Shown here piece by piece: positions 10,783-21,668 of a DNA stretch of 64,000 nt (position 1 is the first letter of the stretch; each line of letters opens with the position of its first letter). This stretch comes from Ypsolopha sequella. Taxonomy: Eukaryota > Arthropoda > Insecta > Lepidoptera > Ypsolophidae. Below the pieces are notes generated by a model. That model did not search any database and was not told the DNA's origin. It saw only the letters and a program-made list of their open reading frames with translations. Location: NCBI GenBank assembly GCA_934047225.1, contig CAKOHE010000111.1, positions 186,001 through 250,000 on the forward strand, read 5' to 3'. Made by a program: the position numbers and the translations under genes.

Positions 10783-10889
10783 CTCCGATCTTAGCCGCAA
10801 GCCAGCCACCCAGTAGCTGCGTCACCAGATACCCGTAGAAGAACGAGCTCAGCACCAGGCCCTTCGTCCGGGAGCTCAAACTCGGGCAA
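10783..10889 (-). CDS. Exon of an SLC17-type major facilitator transporter
   Basis: The minus-strand exon is bounded by an acceptor (ACATTCCAG) above 10889 and a GTAACA donor below 10783. It is 107 nt long, with one leading and one trailing base outside complete codons. It encodes SSRTKGLVLSSFFYGYLVTQ followed by LLGGWLAAKIGG. That is the second transmembrane helix and the start of the cytoplasmic signature loop of the solute carrier 17 (sialin/phosphate cotransporter-like) branch of the major facilitator superfamily: Q/KGLVLSSFFYGY, then GGWLA, then GG. Such proteins are multi-pass membrane anion transporters. Substrate cannot be predicted from one exon. An R4-like LINE fragment lies about 150 bp downstream in the adjacent intron. 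Codon use is GC3-rich, unlike the surroundings, which supports a functional host exon. Confidence 0.82.
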
Positions 10890-11973
10890 CTGGAATGTGG
10901 GAGAAAACATAATGAAAATATTTATGATATTGTACTCTGCAACTTTATGTTTTTCCATTAAGACCAGTATTTCCGCGGAGCCCTAGGCCTCCACGGAGCA
11001 CACTTTGAGTATGGCTAGATTAGGGCATCACGTCTCGGGGGGCACCATAAACAGCAACTAAAAAATATTTTCTAGCACATGAAAGGCAAGGGTTATTAAA
11101 TATTCGCGCGTAATTAAATTGACTACTTTGAATAATGAGATGTCGTTGCGTTGAACCCACGATTTGAAAATCTTCCAAATAGTCAGCAAGGTATTAAAAA
11201 CGGACGACGCTGATGATGCTACAAAATTACCGCTTTATTAATATTGTACATATACCTAAAACACCGGCCAAGTGCGAGTCAGGCTCGCGTACCTAGGGTT
11301 CCGTATTTTGGACGATAAATTTAATTATGTCATTTTTTTTTCGTGAATTTCTCAACCGCTTTATTTTTTCTGTAATCTTTACGTAAACATATTATATTAC
11401 CGCGATTTTTTTAATATTTTTTGGTCCACTAGTTTTGGAGATAAGGGGGGGGGGGGGGGTGGACATACATATTTTTGGGACTTTTTAAAGATTCCTCGAA
11501 ACCAGTGCCAGTAAATATAGAAAAAGTATATATTTTTACAACCAGCTTTTTAATACCTACAATTTGATACCCCATATTGTATTTTTATAATATATATTTT
11601 TTTATTTATTATACTTCTTTTTTTAAATTTCTCATTTGTGCTCAATTTTTTTTCATCGCTATTATTTTCCTGTAATTGGCCAGTTATGACGGCCGGCCAA
11701 AACGGCCGATGGTCAAGTTTTAATAGTTTTATTTTTATTTCAACTATCCTCATTCAACGCTGAGGTGCGGTACGTGTATTGCAGGGCAACGTACACTAAC
11801 ATTTACATACAAATTCAAAAAGGAGATAATATTCCAAACTATATCGAAATTCATGGGTTACACTAAGAGACAGGGACTCATGTCAGTATACTATCACGGT
11901 TATTGCTGAGGCAGTTATCATACAGCGGGTGGCGAGTTTTAGGTTGGCTCTTTCTACCACTAGCAATGGCTTA
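10890..11973. repeat. Diverged RepL fragment with a poly-G run; no gene
   Basis: GGCCAAGTGCGAGTCAGGCT at about 11264 marks a diverged RepL copy reaching to about 11530, with a run of G at 11446-11458. The rest of the interval shows no exon. Confidence 0.6.
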
Positions 11974-12067
11974 CCCTGCGTTCCGAAATATAATTATATC
12001 GCTAAAATCGATTAAGAAAGTATGAAGTGGCTTATGATCCATTGTAAATCTATTACGGACCGCAGGG
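11974..12067. mobile_element. 94-bp TIR MITE with TTA target duplication
   Basis: It starts CCCTGCGTTCCGAAATA and ends TATTACGGACCGCAGGG, and is flanked by TTA at 11971-11973 and 12068-12070. The 577-bp element at 18125-18701 has the same ends and a TTG duplication. Three-base duplications suggest the PIF/Harbinger group. There is no coding capacity. Confidence 0.82.
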
Positions 12068-12070
12068 TTA

Positions 12071-13019
12071 GTAAGGGCTGTTTATGAGTACAGCCGTTCA
12101 ATTGCTACTTTCTGGGCAAATGTATTAAAACCTGTGTCGCACATACCTTAATGTTAAGTTATGTTACGAATTGTTTGAAGAAAAGTGTAATTAGTTTTAG
12201 TTTTAACTTTATTTTTAAAATCCTATAATGTAATTTAAAATATGAACCAATGGTTTTAAATGAATATTATTTCGATAGATTCAAGTCCTTTGGTGCCCAC
12301 GGTACCAATAAGTTGTCGGATATACCAACAGTAATTTGGTCACCAAACAGAGCCTTCTGCACTTTACTTACTCCAAAAGCAAGCAACTTTTATTGTATTT
12401 TAACTCAGAACTGTGTATTGGGACAGTAAAAATTTTTTTTTTAGACTCGTGAGAATAGCTGAATTTAATCTCGAAATGAGTTTAGAAATATTAAATAACT
12501 AATTAAATAAAGAGAATATTTACTTCGGGTTTTTTGTTTGTGCACCGCCATGTTGAAACAAGATGTAGAAAAAAATCATGATCTTGAATGAAATACAAAC
12601 ACCGTGAAGGATTTTGCTGATATCATGATTATGTTAAAACGACAAGAATTATTTTTACGTATAATTATAATGAATTATGTTAAAACAGTTACTATAACGG
12701 GGTTCGGCTCGCTCCGCTCGGATCCCGAATTTACTCGCTCGCCGCCTTACCCGTGAGCTCAAGATTTTCTATAAATTTTGTTTTAGAACGCTGCACCTAA
12801 CTCTCGCTTATGGTACTGCTCACTCTGGTATAATCGTATCGAGCCCTATTCAAAGCATACGTCGTACAAGTCATGAGCGAGCACGTGCACGTTCATGCAA
12901 ATCTCATGCTCTGTATGTAAGAACGATGCCAGTACACTGACAAGCCCACAGCCAATAAAGAAAAGTACATAATACGTTACTTCAATAATCTTCCTTATTA
13001 CAGTCTATTCGGATTGTAA
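12071..13019. other. No gene seen
   Basis: AT-rich sequence with a GC-rich patch near 12700-12760. No supported exon, RNA gene or repeat boundary was found. Confidence 0.4.
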
Positions 13020-13450
13020 ACGTTAAGGCGATATGCAAAAGTTTTAGCGTCCCTGTTACTCCATATGCGAAAAAACCCTCAGTGCGAGAGGGACGGATTC
13101 GTGAAAAAGTAGCAAAAAGTCGGTTTTTTATTAATATAAAATGTACTAAAAATGCTATCAAAATTTCGTTTAACCAGGTCCTAGATACTGTTAAAACCCA
13201 TCTAATAAAATATAATTGCAGTCCAAATGTCATTCTAAATTGTCAAACCAGGAGAATTGGTGTCGATAAAGACCTCATTTCAATAAATATTTCTATCGAG
13301 CCGAAATTCTCCAATCGCGTTTCTGTTTTAACAGATCCCTAGAGGAAGATTCCAAAAATAATATACAATTTTTTCAAAATTATACATTATTTACCGAAGT
13401 AGATATAGAAGTTCTGAAATTGTCAATTTTTTTCCGTAGCGCCTTATCTC
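13020..13450 (+). repeat. RepF element copy
   Basis: It begins GTTAAGGCGATATGCAAAAG and contains CCTCATTTCAATAAATATTTCTATCG. Both features recur around the 79-bp array at the right end of the window (the complement of TTAAGGCGATAT at about 62393 and 63769; ATTATTTCTATCG at about 63620). The open frames within it are AT-rich and not protein-like. Confidence 0.6.
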
Positions 13451-13958
13451 GAAAAAGTCGAATATTGAATATTTGTTGAGGGCCAGGGCAGTTCTAGAGT
13501 TAAACACACAGTTTCTTCTGAACTAAATCTTCATTTATTAACTTAAAAACATAACTTTATTTCTTCTTACAAAATATAACAACGCCATCTTTAATGGCAG
13601 GCAAGGCAGAGAGAACACAATCATAGACAAGACATCTTAATAGTTTTAATTAGAAAATATGAATGTTGCTATATTCAACATCGAAGTACTTACAGACTAA
13701 CTTTTTTTTGTTGATTCATGTTGTTATTGCACTAACTATCGAGGTCAGTGACCTCTTTACAGCTAATAGTCTAAAATTGCTTCGTGCAGACACGACCACA
13801 TTTAATCTTCTTGTTAATTGAACACTATACAGCCAGTGGGTTTGACTATTATATCGTAAATACAGGTGTATATCTGAGTATATCAGGTGTATATCATCTT
13901 GCTTTCTAGGGAATTCATCACAAAATAGATACTACCAGAAGGCCGACTCGACGACGGA

Positions 13959-14089
13959 GCGAAAACAGACGCACACATGCATAGACGCGTACGTACCATG
14001 ATCTCGGCAGAATTTTGTATTGGCATTCACCCGAGTATCTTCGAGATCGTCGTACGTACGCGTCTATGTGTGCGTGCGCCTGTTTTCGC
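13959..14089. repeat. Inverted repeat with 45-bp GC-rich arms
   Basis: GCGAAAACAGACGCACACAT at 13959 pairs with ATGTGTGCGTGCGCCTGTTTTCGC ending at 14089; the arms continue through GCGTACGTAC. A loop of about 40 nt separates them. No coding content. Confidence 0.8.
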
Positions 14090-14317
14090 TAGTTATTCGG
14101 AGTAAACATTCTGTAAGTGGTTATTTTGTGACAAAAGCGTGAAGCAAAAAAAGGATTTACAGCAGGAAACGAAATTTCAAGTATAATTAATGTTATAGCA
14201 AATTATTATGGATATGCCATCTGTTATTGGCTCAGATAGCCACCTGTCATAAAAAATACGAACAATAACAATTAAAAGTCCATTTAGAACATGGTAATTT
14301 GTAGGTGAAACGCTGGT

Positions 14318-14406
14318 GTACCGAGTGTGGACTGTGACTTGCATTTCAAAGTTCACACTCGGAACACCTCTGACACCCTCTCGCGCATTTAAGTCGTGAC
14401 GATATA
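14318..14406 (+). repeat. RepC 3'-end fragment
   Basis: GAGTGTGGACTGTGACTTGC and ACTCGGAACACCTCTGACAC match the copy at 7206. It ends in a TA-rich run. Confidence 0.75.
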
Positions 14407-14429
14407 TATATATTTAATACAAATTTATC

Positions 14430-14580
14430 CATGGGGAACCAGAACTAGGACCTAGGGATTAACGACGCTAAAATTTAGGAAGAGAATCATATAAGTTGCT
14501 GACTATAAATGTTGTCCCTCTCGATCGACGACGCTCACACGCTTGCTGCCAGCCCTAGACTAGCTCACGCACACACAACA
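14430..14580 (+). repeat. RepT 3' segment (isolated)
   Basis: GGGGAACCAG, AAAATTTAGGAAGAGAATCA, AAGTTGCTGACTATAAATGT and GACGACGCTCACACG recur at 46500-46720; the last words also recur at 53030-53200. In those two places the segment follows a THAP-like relic. Here it stands alone. Confidence 0.75.
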
Positions 14581-14826
14581 AACGAGATCGATTCGTCAAC
14601 AACGAACACTTTGATTCTAAGACCTAAGATTATTAATAAACGTTTATAATTGACTAGTTTGTATTTAAATGTAGTTTATATATTATTATATTTATATATT
14701 AGTTATAAATATTATATAGGCACTAAATAAAATAAAATGCAAATTCACACACAATTGTGACTGATGCCGGACCTAGGATAGGGCCCGAAATATATCTCAC
14801 ATTAACTCGCATTTTATTTTATTAAG

Positions 14827-15109
14827 TGTATATATACAAAGTGACTTTTTGATCATCGTCCAAATTCATTCTGGTGGCTTGGTAAGTGATCAGTATCATG
14901 CATCAATAACAATTTAGGTGAAATTCGTAAAATGAAATTTCGACTCCCCATAGTGATTCACTCGGGGCTGGAACTGAATTTATATGAAAAGCCGAAATTT
15001 CATTTTACGAATTTCACAAAAAATTGTTACTGATCCAAGATACTGATCACTTATCAAGCCTCCAGTATGAATTCGGACGGTGATCAAAAAGTCACCTTGT
15101 ATATATACA
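14827..15109. mobile_element. Palindromic MITE with long inverted arms
   Basis: The left arm TGTATATATACAAAGTGACT... is the reverse complement of the right arm ending AGTCACCTTGTATATATACA. Matching continues through TTTTTGATCA, AAGTGATCAGTATC and GAAATTTCATTTTACGAATT. The arms are about 110 bp. The TA-rich ends suggest a Tc1/mariner-type element, but no transposase remains. Confidence 0.8.
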
Positions 15110-15147
15110 ACGTGTAACAGAAAGGTGTAACCATAATTTGAAGAGAT

Positions 15148-15300
15148 TTTTTCTTTCTTTCTGTCTTAATTCTTTATTGCACAAAACACAGTTTAATGTA
15201 CAACAGGTGGACTTAATGCTAGAAGCATTTTCTCCCAGTCAACCCGACAGAAAGTACAAGAAAGTTACAGTCATTATTCAGTCAATGGTATAGATATATA
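15148..15300 (-). mobile_element. LINE 3'-UTR fragment
   Basis: On the minus strand this reads GGGTTGACTGGGAGAAAATG, then GCATTAAGTCC, then TGTGCAATAAAGAATTAAGA with a GAAA-rich tail. The same words occur in the 3' end of the LINE at 46995-47802. It is therefore a 3' stub of the same family in reverse orientation. Confidence 0.75.
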
Positions 15301-15307
15301 GAACACG

Positions 15308-15560
15308 ATGTTTTTGCGATTAAACAGTATGTCACGCTCCTCGCACCTGTGATTCGACTAAGCCGCGTCGCGCGCGATTAAACGCTATGCTACCGGGCCT
15401 GGCCTCGTAGCACAGTGTTTAATCGCGCGCGGTGCCACTTAGTTGAATCACAGGTGCGAGGAGCGCGACAAGATGTTTTTGCGATTAAACAGTACGTCAC
15501 GCTCCTTGCACTTGTGATTCAACTAGTGGGCTACGCCCGCTGGTGTACTGTATTCCAATA
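15308..15560. repeat. Direct and inverted copies of a 50-bp module
   Basis: GATGTTTTTGCGATTAAACAG occurs at about 15308 and 15473 as direct copies. Between them lies an inverted form containing GTTTAATCGCGCGC, TTGAATCACAGGTGCGAGGA. The 89-residue plus-strand frame across this stretch is a by-product of this structure. Confidence 0.7.
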
Positions 15561-16139
15561 TGCGGTGGCGCTGCAAAAACACGTTTCTATTTTTGACCTT
15601 TTGAAAGACTTAAATTTCCTAAGACCGATTTTTAGAAAAAGAACGAGACGTGTCGTGGGACACCCTGTTATAACCCTTTATTAAATACTAGTGTACAATT
15701 AAATAAATTAACAACGTTTATACTATACATAGACATCCGGTTATAAACACACAAATACACATTTAACTTCACTGTACTACATGCGTGGCTGTATGTAATG
15801 TAGGTACAAGCGGCAAAAGTTACGTTTTTTTGACTTGATGGTTTTTTCGGCCTAACTCTCAGTTCATGTAAGTGTCATGAAAGTAACGTGCGATAAGGAA
15901 CTAAGCCCCAAAAAACGAAAATTAGAATAACTTGATATGAAATAATCTATTTAGTATTTTATAAATATGCATTTTTAAAAGTATTTTTGCTATTATTAGT
16001 TTATTTATTTCAGATTTACATATTTACTTATTAAACAAGTACAATTTATTTATTTTTCTTATATTTTTTATGTATTTTATGCTATACGCTTTTTATTTTA
16101 TTTTAAGTTTGATATTATTATGTTATAGTTATTAGTTTT
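15561..16139. other. No gene seen
   Basis: AT-rich sequence without supported exons or element boundaries. Confidence 0.4.
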
Positions 16140-16320
16140 AATTTTAGTAGGATCCAGCAGAATACCAGCGCTGTGGCTTCGGCTGTGGCATTAAGCTGAG
16201 CTGGACTCCTTTTTCATAACCACAGAATAAGGCTATTTCGTTTTTAATTTGTTTTCTTTTTTGTTTTGTTTTCTGTGGTGTCTGAAATAAAGCTCTTTTC
16301 TTTCTTTCTTTCTAACTTCT
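16140..16320 (+). mobile_element. LINE 3'-end fragment with TTTC tail
   Basis: ACCAGCGCTGTGGCTTCGGC is followed by TGTCTGAAATAAAGCTC and a (TTTC)n tail. This is the usual form of a 5'-truncated lepidopteran LINE insertion. No coding part is left. Confidence 0.7.
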
Positions 16321-16482
16321 GACGTGGATTTGAACCCGAAAACTTATTAAGTATTACGTATTTTACAATAATAAAATTGTCGAGTTCTCTATTTTTACAG
16401 AAGACTGAAGCCCACATATGCACTTGCTTATGCTAATAAAATATGCTAGGTATGTGAGAGGAAACATGAAAATTAAAATAAT

Positions 16483-16876
16483 AGTAGTTTATGCTACTAG
16501 GGCGCAAAGGAATAAATTACGAGGACGATTTAAAACACGAGCGTAGCGAGTGTTTTAAACGTAACCGAGTAATTTATTGCTTTTACGCCCGTGTATCATA
16601 CTACGTTTTTCAATGCATAGTGTGAGGAAATGAAAACAAATACAATCTTGTGAACTTTAAATTATGATTGGCTCAAAAGGATTGTATCCAGAGCCGTTAA
16701 ACAGTGGAAAAAAAAAGTATAACATCTATGGTACACAGGAAAGGCTGCAGGTTAGCCAACCATTGCAAATGAATAAAAAAAAAATAATAATAATAAAGCC
16801 CTAGGGCAAAATAATCGACTTTCTGTTCGGTTTTGATGCATAAAAAGTGGGCCTTTACGAGCATATGCATTGAAAA
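16483..16876 (+). repeat. RepA, full-length copy
   Basis: The 394-bp copy begins TAGTAGTTTATGCTACTAGG and ends GCATTGAAAA. Its first 130 bp form an imperfect palindrome centred on ACACGAGCGTAGCGAGTGTT. The rest is non-palindromic and ends with the segment seen at the window start. No frame with coding character is present. Confidence 0.88.
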
Positions 16877-17934
16877 AGAAATAAAAAGAATCTGTCTGCA
16901 TCGAAAACGATACAACTATAATACTTTTATCTATCCGAAAATACATTAATTAAGAATAACCAAAGTTTCTCACCTTTAAGTGTACCGCGTCTTTTAACCT
17001 CAACGCCGCCTGATGTTTTAAATTTTTTCTGGCATCACTTATTATATAAGTACATATAAATTATATGTTTTTATAAACAAGAATAGTTATATTATACATC
17101 AATATTTTAATTGTTATGATAACTTGCAAATTTTAATGTTATACTTATTCAAACAGTAAAATAATACTACTAACTATCAATAAAAGTAAAAAATGCATAA
17201 TTTGTATAAGAAGGTATTACGAAAACCTCAAATTAATTTGAATTTCTCATCCGTAATTTATACGAAAATGACACCAAGTACGCCTTTGTGTGAAATCACA
17301 ACGCGTTAGCTATTTTTTGTTGGCGAAGCGGATTGCTCGCTCGCTGCTGTTCGTAGTAAAGCGAGAAACGCGAGGCGTCTTTTTACATATTTTTTTGTGA
17401 AGTAAGTAACTTTTTTTTAGCCTATCTATTTATATTTCTTTTAATCTTAAAAAGTAACTATTCTTCACGTAACATCTGCTTGAAGAGAAAATAATTTACC
17501 TTCGTTTTCAGTTTTTTGCTAAAATCTCAGTTTTTTTTTATAAAAAGGGCATTACAAAAACATGAAATTTTAATTCCTCGTCTTTAATTTATGCGAAAAT
17601 TATACCAAATATGCCCTTGTGTGAAATCACGACGCGTAAGTATTTTTTTTTACGGAGTGGCATGAGCGTACTTCGACACCTGTCCTGTGCCGTACTCGCT
17701 GTCCTGTCAGTTCGTGCTAAAGTGATGGACTCATAACGCGAACAAAACGTTGGAATAGAAAAAACACACGGCCTGCGATTTTGTTTCATTGAACAACACA
17801 CTACACTGGTTACGGCGATTTTAATTCACAATATTCTATCACACAATTGTTGATCAAAACACACGAAATGCAATATTTTTTTCAATAAAACAAAAAAACG
17901 ACGCCATCACATCTTCGCGCATGTGTAGGTATAA
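16877..17934. repeat. No gene; two diverged copies of a promoter-less repeat
   Basis: About 17215-17345 and 17570-17660 share ACCAA(G/A)TA(C/T)GC, CTTGTGTGAAATCAC, and ACGCGT in the same order and orientation, so an old repeat is present twice. No exon was found. Confidence 0.45.
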
Positions 17935-17939
17935 ACTTA

Positions 17940-18080
17940 ACGAACTTTATAATTCTAAATATTATTAGAGTGCATTACAAACTAGAAAAGATCAATCAGA
18001 AACAAACCCAAAGACAAGCGCGCTACCAATTGCGCCACCGAGGTTCCTACCCAGACCGGTGAATTCTTCCATCATACTTG
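17940..18080 (-). mobile_element. tRNA-derived SINE, copy A, internally deleted
   Basis: On the minus strand it reads GATGGAAGAATTCACCGGTC, CCTCGGTGGCGCAATTGGTA, then jumps from CTTGTCTT to TGGGTTTGTTTCTGATTGAT. Compared with the complete copy at 19036-19247, the B-box region is missing. The deletion lies between two AAGACAAG words. Confidence 0.8.
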
Positions 18081-18083
18081 ATG

Positions 18084-18860
18084 AAAGAAAAAATATTTTT
18101 TCGTAGCGTAGCGCGCTTGTCTTGCCCCGCGTTCCGAAATAGAATTATTTTGCTAAAATCGATTACGAATGAATGAGGTGAATGGCTAATAATCCATGAG
18201 TGAAGCAAATGCGTTCATTCATTCGTATGACTTTCATGGCTCATGCGACGGAGGTGAGGCGATGTGAGCGTTGAACGGAATGGAATGTCAAAAATTGTTT
18301 TCGCTCCATTATTTCAGCAGTTCAGAACAGACAAACCATAGTATATGTTTTATTCGGCCATGAGAGAAACAAATAAAAAGTCGTGTGGAACTTTTCGTCG
18401 AAAAGGAAGAATTTATATGTATATATATTTTTTCGTCGCTATCTGAGTCTACGTTAAAGAACAGTGCTACAAACTCTTCTTGTTCCATCACGAATCACGG
18501 CACTTTGACGAAATGAATTCAAATAATCGTATTGTATTCTGTGATAAGAGGTTATGGTTAAGATGTATCTTTTTTAATGCGGTCCGAATCATAAGCTATC
18601 TTTCACATCGTTTGCTAGCTCACAAATTACGGACCAGTCATCGCTCACACTTTAATTCATTCATAGCTTTTATCTATGTAATTCTATTACGGACCGCAGG
18701 GTTGATAACAAGAGGTCGCAGATTCGAATCCTGGCCCGGGGAATTTTTTCAAATTCTTGTCTTTGGATTTGTTTCTGATTAATCTTTTCTAGTTTGTAAT
18801 GCACTCTAAAAATATTTAGAGTATTAAAGAGCGATGGATTTCGCAAAATAAACATCATCT
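18084..18860 (+). mobile_element. tRNA-derived SINE, copy B, split by a TIR element
   Basis: The 5' piece ends GCGCGCTTGTCTTG at 18124. The SINE resumes at 18702 with TTGATAACAAGAGGTCGCAG, then the B-box-like GATTCGAATCC, and ends TTCGCAAAATAAACA near 18852. The interruption is the element at 18125-18701. Confidence 0.8.
18125..18701. mobile_element. 577-bp TIR element with TTG target duplication
   Basis: The ends are CCCCGCGTTCCGAAATAG and CTATTACGGACCGCAGGG. They match the 94-bp MITE at 11974. TTG at 18122-18124 is repeated at 18702-18704. No transposase frame is present. A PIF/Harbinger-type origin is inferred from the 3-bp duplication. Confidence 0.82.
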
Positions 18861-19028
18861 TAGTTAATGAGAACTGTGAATTTCTTAACTGTCTGAAGCA
18901 ACAATATTGTAGCGACGACAGCGCCATCCGTTTCTTAAGAATAAGGCGTGAAATCACATAACGCCGTCGTAAGCGATCTATATGTGCATTACAAGCTATT
19001 ATATCAGGCAGAAGCAAAAATAACAGTG

Positions 19029-19247
19029 GACAAATATGATGGAAGAATTCACCGGTCTGGGTAGGAACCTCGGTGGTGCAATTGGTAGTGCGCTTGTCTT
19101 GATAACAAGAGATCGCAGGTTCGAATCCTGGCCCGGGGAATTTTTTCAAATTCTTGTCTTGGGGTTTGTTTCTGATTGATCTTTTCTAGTTTGTAATGCA
19201 CTCTAATAATATTTAGAGTATTCATAGCGATGGATTTCGCAAAATAA
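19029..19247 (+). mobile_element. tRNA-derived SINE, copy C, complete
   Basis: The tRNA-like head is at about 19068-19139. Its A-box-like TGGTGCAATTGG is followed by a CTTGT/ACAAG anticodon-type stem and an exact B-box GGTTCGAATCC. The acceptor arms pair poorly, so it is not a functional tRNA. A unique body follows and ends GATTTCGCAAAATAAACA. It should be transcribed by RNA polymerase III through the internal boxes. Its 3' end is only about 25 bp upstream of the exon at 19273. Confidence 0.85.
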
Positions 19248-19272
19248 ACATAAACTTTATAATTTTTTACAG

Positions 19273-19360
19273 GACCCGCGAAAACACCTATTAGTAGAAG
19301 TCAAATTTGAACGCATCGATGAACCAAACACTCTCAGTTTAGATGCCACGATTAAAGATG
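19273..19360 (+). CDS. Internal exon of an unrecognised gene (88 nt, phase 0 to 1)
   Basis: The acceptor TTTTTTACAG precedes 19273 and a GTAAAT donor follows 19360. Two of the three frames contain stops. The open one gives DPRKHLLVEVKFERIDEP followed by NTLSLDATIKD. This charged, beta-strand-like segment is typical of a conserved domain, but I cannot name the family. The two terminal codons make it phase 0 in and phase 1 out. A SINE ends about 25 bp upstream, so part of the branch-point region may be SINE-derived. Confidence 0.55.
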
Positions 19361-19674
19361 GTAAATATTTTTTCTTTCATCAATTTTATTTATAGAACTA
19401 TCTTTTACCCGCAACATTGTCCGCACTCACCACGTGGATCGTGACTCAGTTTACACCGCCATCTATTAGTTAATTCATGAACTACACATTGAAAATTTAT
19501 TATAATAAAGGTGAAAATAGAATAGATCTAGAACTGCAACTAATATAAGAAGAGACTCAAAGAAAGTTTAAATTATTTGAATGAGAGGGATGGTATTATA
19601 GCCGATTTTGAAGGCTTTAATTTTAGCTTTAGTGCTGTCAAAACTTAAATTATTCCAATGTCAGTCAGTTAGTC

Positions 19675-20660
19675 AGTCATTCAGTCAGGGTATCGTGGTC
19701 TAGAGTTTCGAGCGTCCCGATCCGGTGGTAACGGGTTCAAATCTCGCAGCTGCAGGAACACATATATAATGTGTACATCCTGGGTGCTTCGGAAGGCACG
19801 CTGTGTCCGAAGTACGAAGGCTCACCAACCGTCACCCTGGGTGAGACGTAATATTCGACGGTGGAACATGTGATGGATGTAAGAGTGGGGACTGTGACTA
19901 GGGCTTGAATATCGGACCATTTTTCAATTCCGGAATTGGGTTTCGATATTGAGCATTTCAATTTCGGAATTCCGGAGTTCCGGAGTTACTACCCAATTTT
20001 TTGAAAAAAGTTTGATATGCAAAAAAATGTATTTATGGATGGTTTTCCGACGGCTAATTGAGTTACTTCATTGGATCGAGGTATTTTCTCGAGGTATCGT
20101 ACGTAGTGCTTTTTTTAGAAACTAATAATATGTGCTAAATTTTATGCCAGTCCATCTATGGTCGGAGCGGAGCGTGATTAAGTAAAAAACATCTAAACTT
20201 TCGCATTTATTATATTACAAGCTCTCCGCTCGCTGGGCTTACGCGCAGCTTAATGACCCGTATTTTCCCGTGATAAAATGTAGCCTATATCCGTCTATCT
20301 ATATCTCTCTCTAGGATACCTACCATCTATCGTTCTGCCAAATTATATCAAAATTTAGGCGTGAAAAGATAAAAAACAGACCGAAAGACAGTTACTTTTG
20401 GATTTGTAGTATTAATTTGTATGTATAGATAAATAAATAATATATTATGCATACAGTGGGATCTAAATCGCGCCTCAAGCCGTTTATTTATTTTTTTTAC
20501 TCAATATCGAAATATCGGAATTGGTCTCACGAATACCGGTATTACAAACGATATTGAAATCTTTCGGAATTCCGGTATTTTGTCAATTCCGGGATTCCGG
20601 AGCTCAAGCCCTGACTGTGACCTACAATTTGACACTTCCTCGGAAATTAACGTGTGACGA
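19675..20660 (+). repeat. RepC copy with tRNA-like box, split by a hAT element
   Basis: The 5' part has CGATCCGGTGGTAACGGGTTCAAATCTCGC. GGTTCAAATC is close to a polymerase III B-box, so a tRNA-derived SINE head is plausible. It is followed by GTGCTTCGGAAGGCACG and GAGTGGGGACTGTGAC. The copy resumes at 20622 with CTACAATTTGACAC after the hAT element at 19899-20613. A related copy lies near 38040-38215. Confidence 0.7.
19899..20613. mobile_element. hAT element, non-autonomous, 8-bp target duplication
   Basis: The ends are TAGGGCTTGA and TCAAGCCCTG. ACTGTGAC stands at 19891-19898 and again at 20614-20621. Subterminal ATTCCGGAATT motifs match the element at 1146-2810. The 715-bp body has no transposase. 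Confidence 0.92.
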
Positions 20661-21198
20661 TGTAACTATCGTAGCAGTTAGAAATCAATTCTGGTACAAT
20701 TTTTCACTCTATATGACCATGTTTATTGCGTGATGAATGTTGTGTGATGATAATTCTACCAACTATTACTCCTTAAAAGACACGTTATGAATCTACGCGA
20801 AAGGTTAATTTATTAAAAGCTTAGTACGTCTCTGTACAAAGAGCTTCTAAAATCACAGGCCTTTGGCCTTCGCAATTGCTGCATGTGTCAGAATTGCCAT
20901 CCTCCTCTCTCACAGACTAGCAGTAGTAGTTAGATTAACTCAATGCATTACACTGAGAAAATATATTAAAATTTTATTATAATTTTCGTGTTAAATTTAA
21001 CAAGCAATTTATGGCTAAATCAGCAGAACATTAAGTACTTTATTACCATGTCTTGGTTGTAATTTACTCTTAGGTGTATTTCATAGTCACTTTAAATTAG
21101 CTTATTTTAAACATCTACAATAGCAACGGGCGTTGTGAGACCTTATTCTCGTTTATGGTTTACTTATTACAACTTTTTCAACCGCCCTTACATCGGTC
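20661..21198. other. No gene seen
   Basis: AT-rich sequence without supported features. Confidence 0.4.
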
Positions 21199-21202
21199 TT
21201 AA

Positions 21203-21668
21203 GGCCCTTAATATCGCCAAATGGGTACTTTCTAAAGCCTACTCCCCTTTTACGGCCAAACCAAAAATATTGAAAAAATGTATTATGGATTATCAACTCT
21301 AGGACAACATATGCAACATTTTTCTTTTTCGTACCACCAAAACTTCTATATGAAAAATTGTTTCAACTGAATGGTGTTTTTTGGCTTGAATTTCCTACTG
21401 CTCCTAAGCGGCTTAGGTGATTTAATTCATTTTTGCTTTGATAAATAGATAAACTTGATAGCTATAAATATAACATAGAATTATTCAATCGAACAATGAC
21501 GCCCGTGTGAAAAGTATTATTTTCTTCTATTTTGCCCTTTCAAGGACGCAGCGAGCGTCGTAACAGCCACCACGCATTGTGCACTGATTTGAACGTTATT
21601 TCAATGTAGTTTCCGTCGATATTCATACAGACAAACATCGAGCTGCTAATTTGGCGACGGTAATCGCC
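21203..21668 (+). mobile_element. RepG MITE, copy 1, TTAA-flanked
   Basis: The element begins GGCCCTTAATATCGCCAAAT and ends ATTTGGCGACGGTAATCGCC reversed as expected for an imperfect TIR. TTAA flanks both ends (21199-21202, 21669-21672). A second copy in the opposite orientation lies at 27366-27830. TTAA targets point to piggyBac-type mobilisation, but this is inference. Confidence 0.8.

Noticed and set aside
19068..19139. Functional tRNA gene
   Set aside because: The A- and B-box-like motifs and an anticodon-like stem are present, but the acceptor arms pair poorly and the unit is repeated as a SINE with a fixed body and tail.
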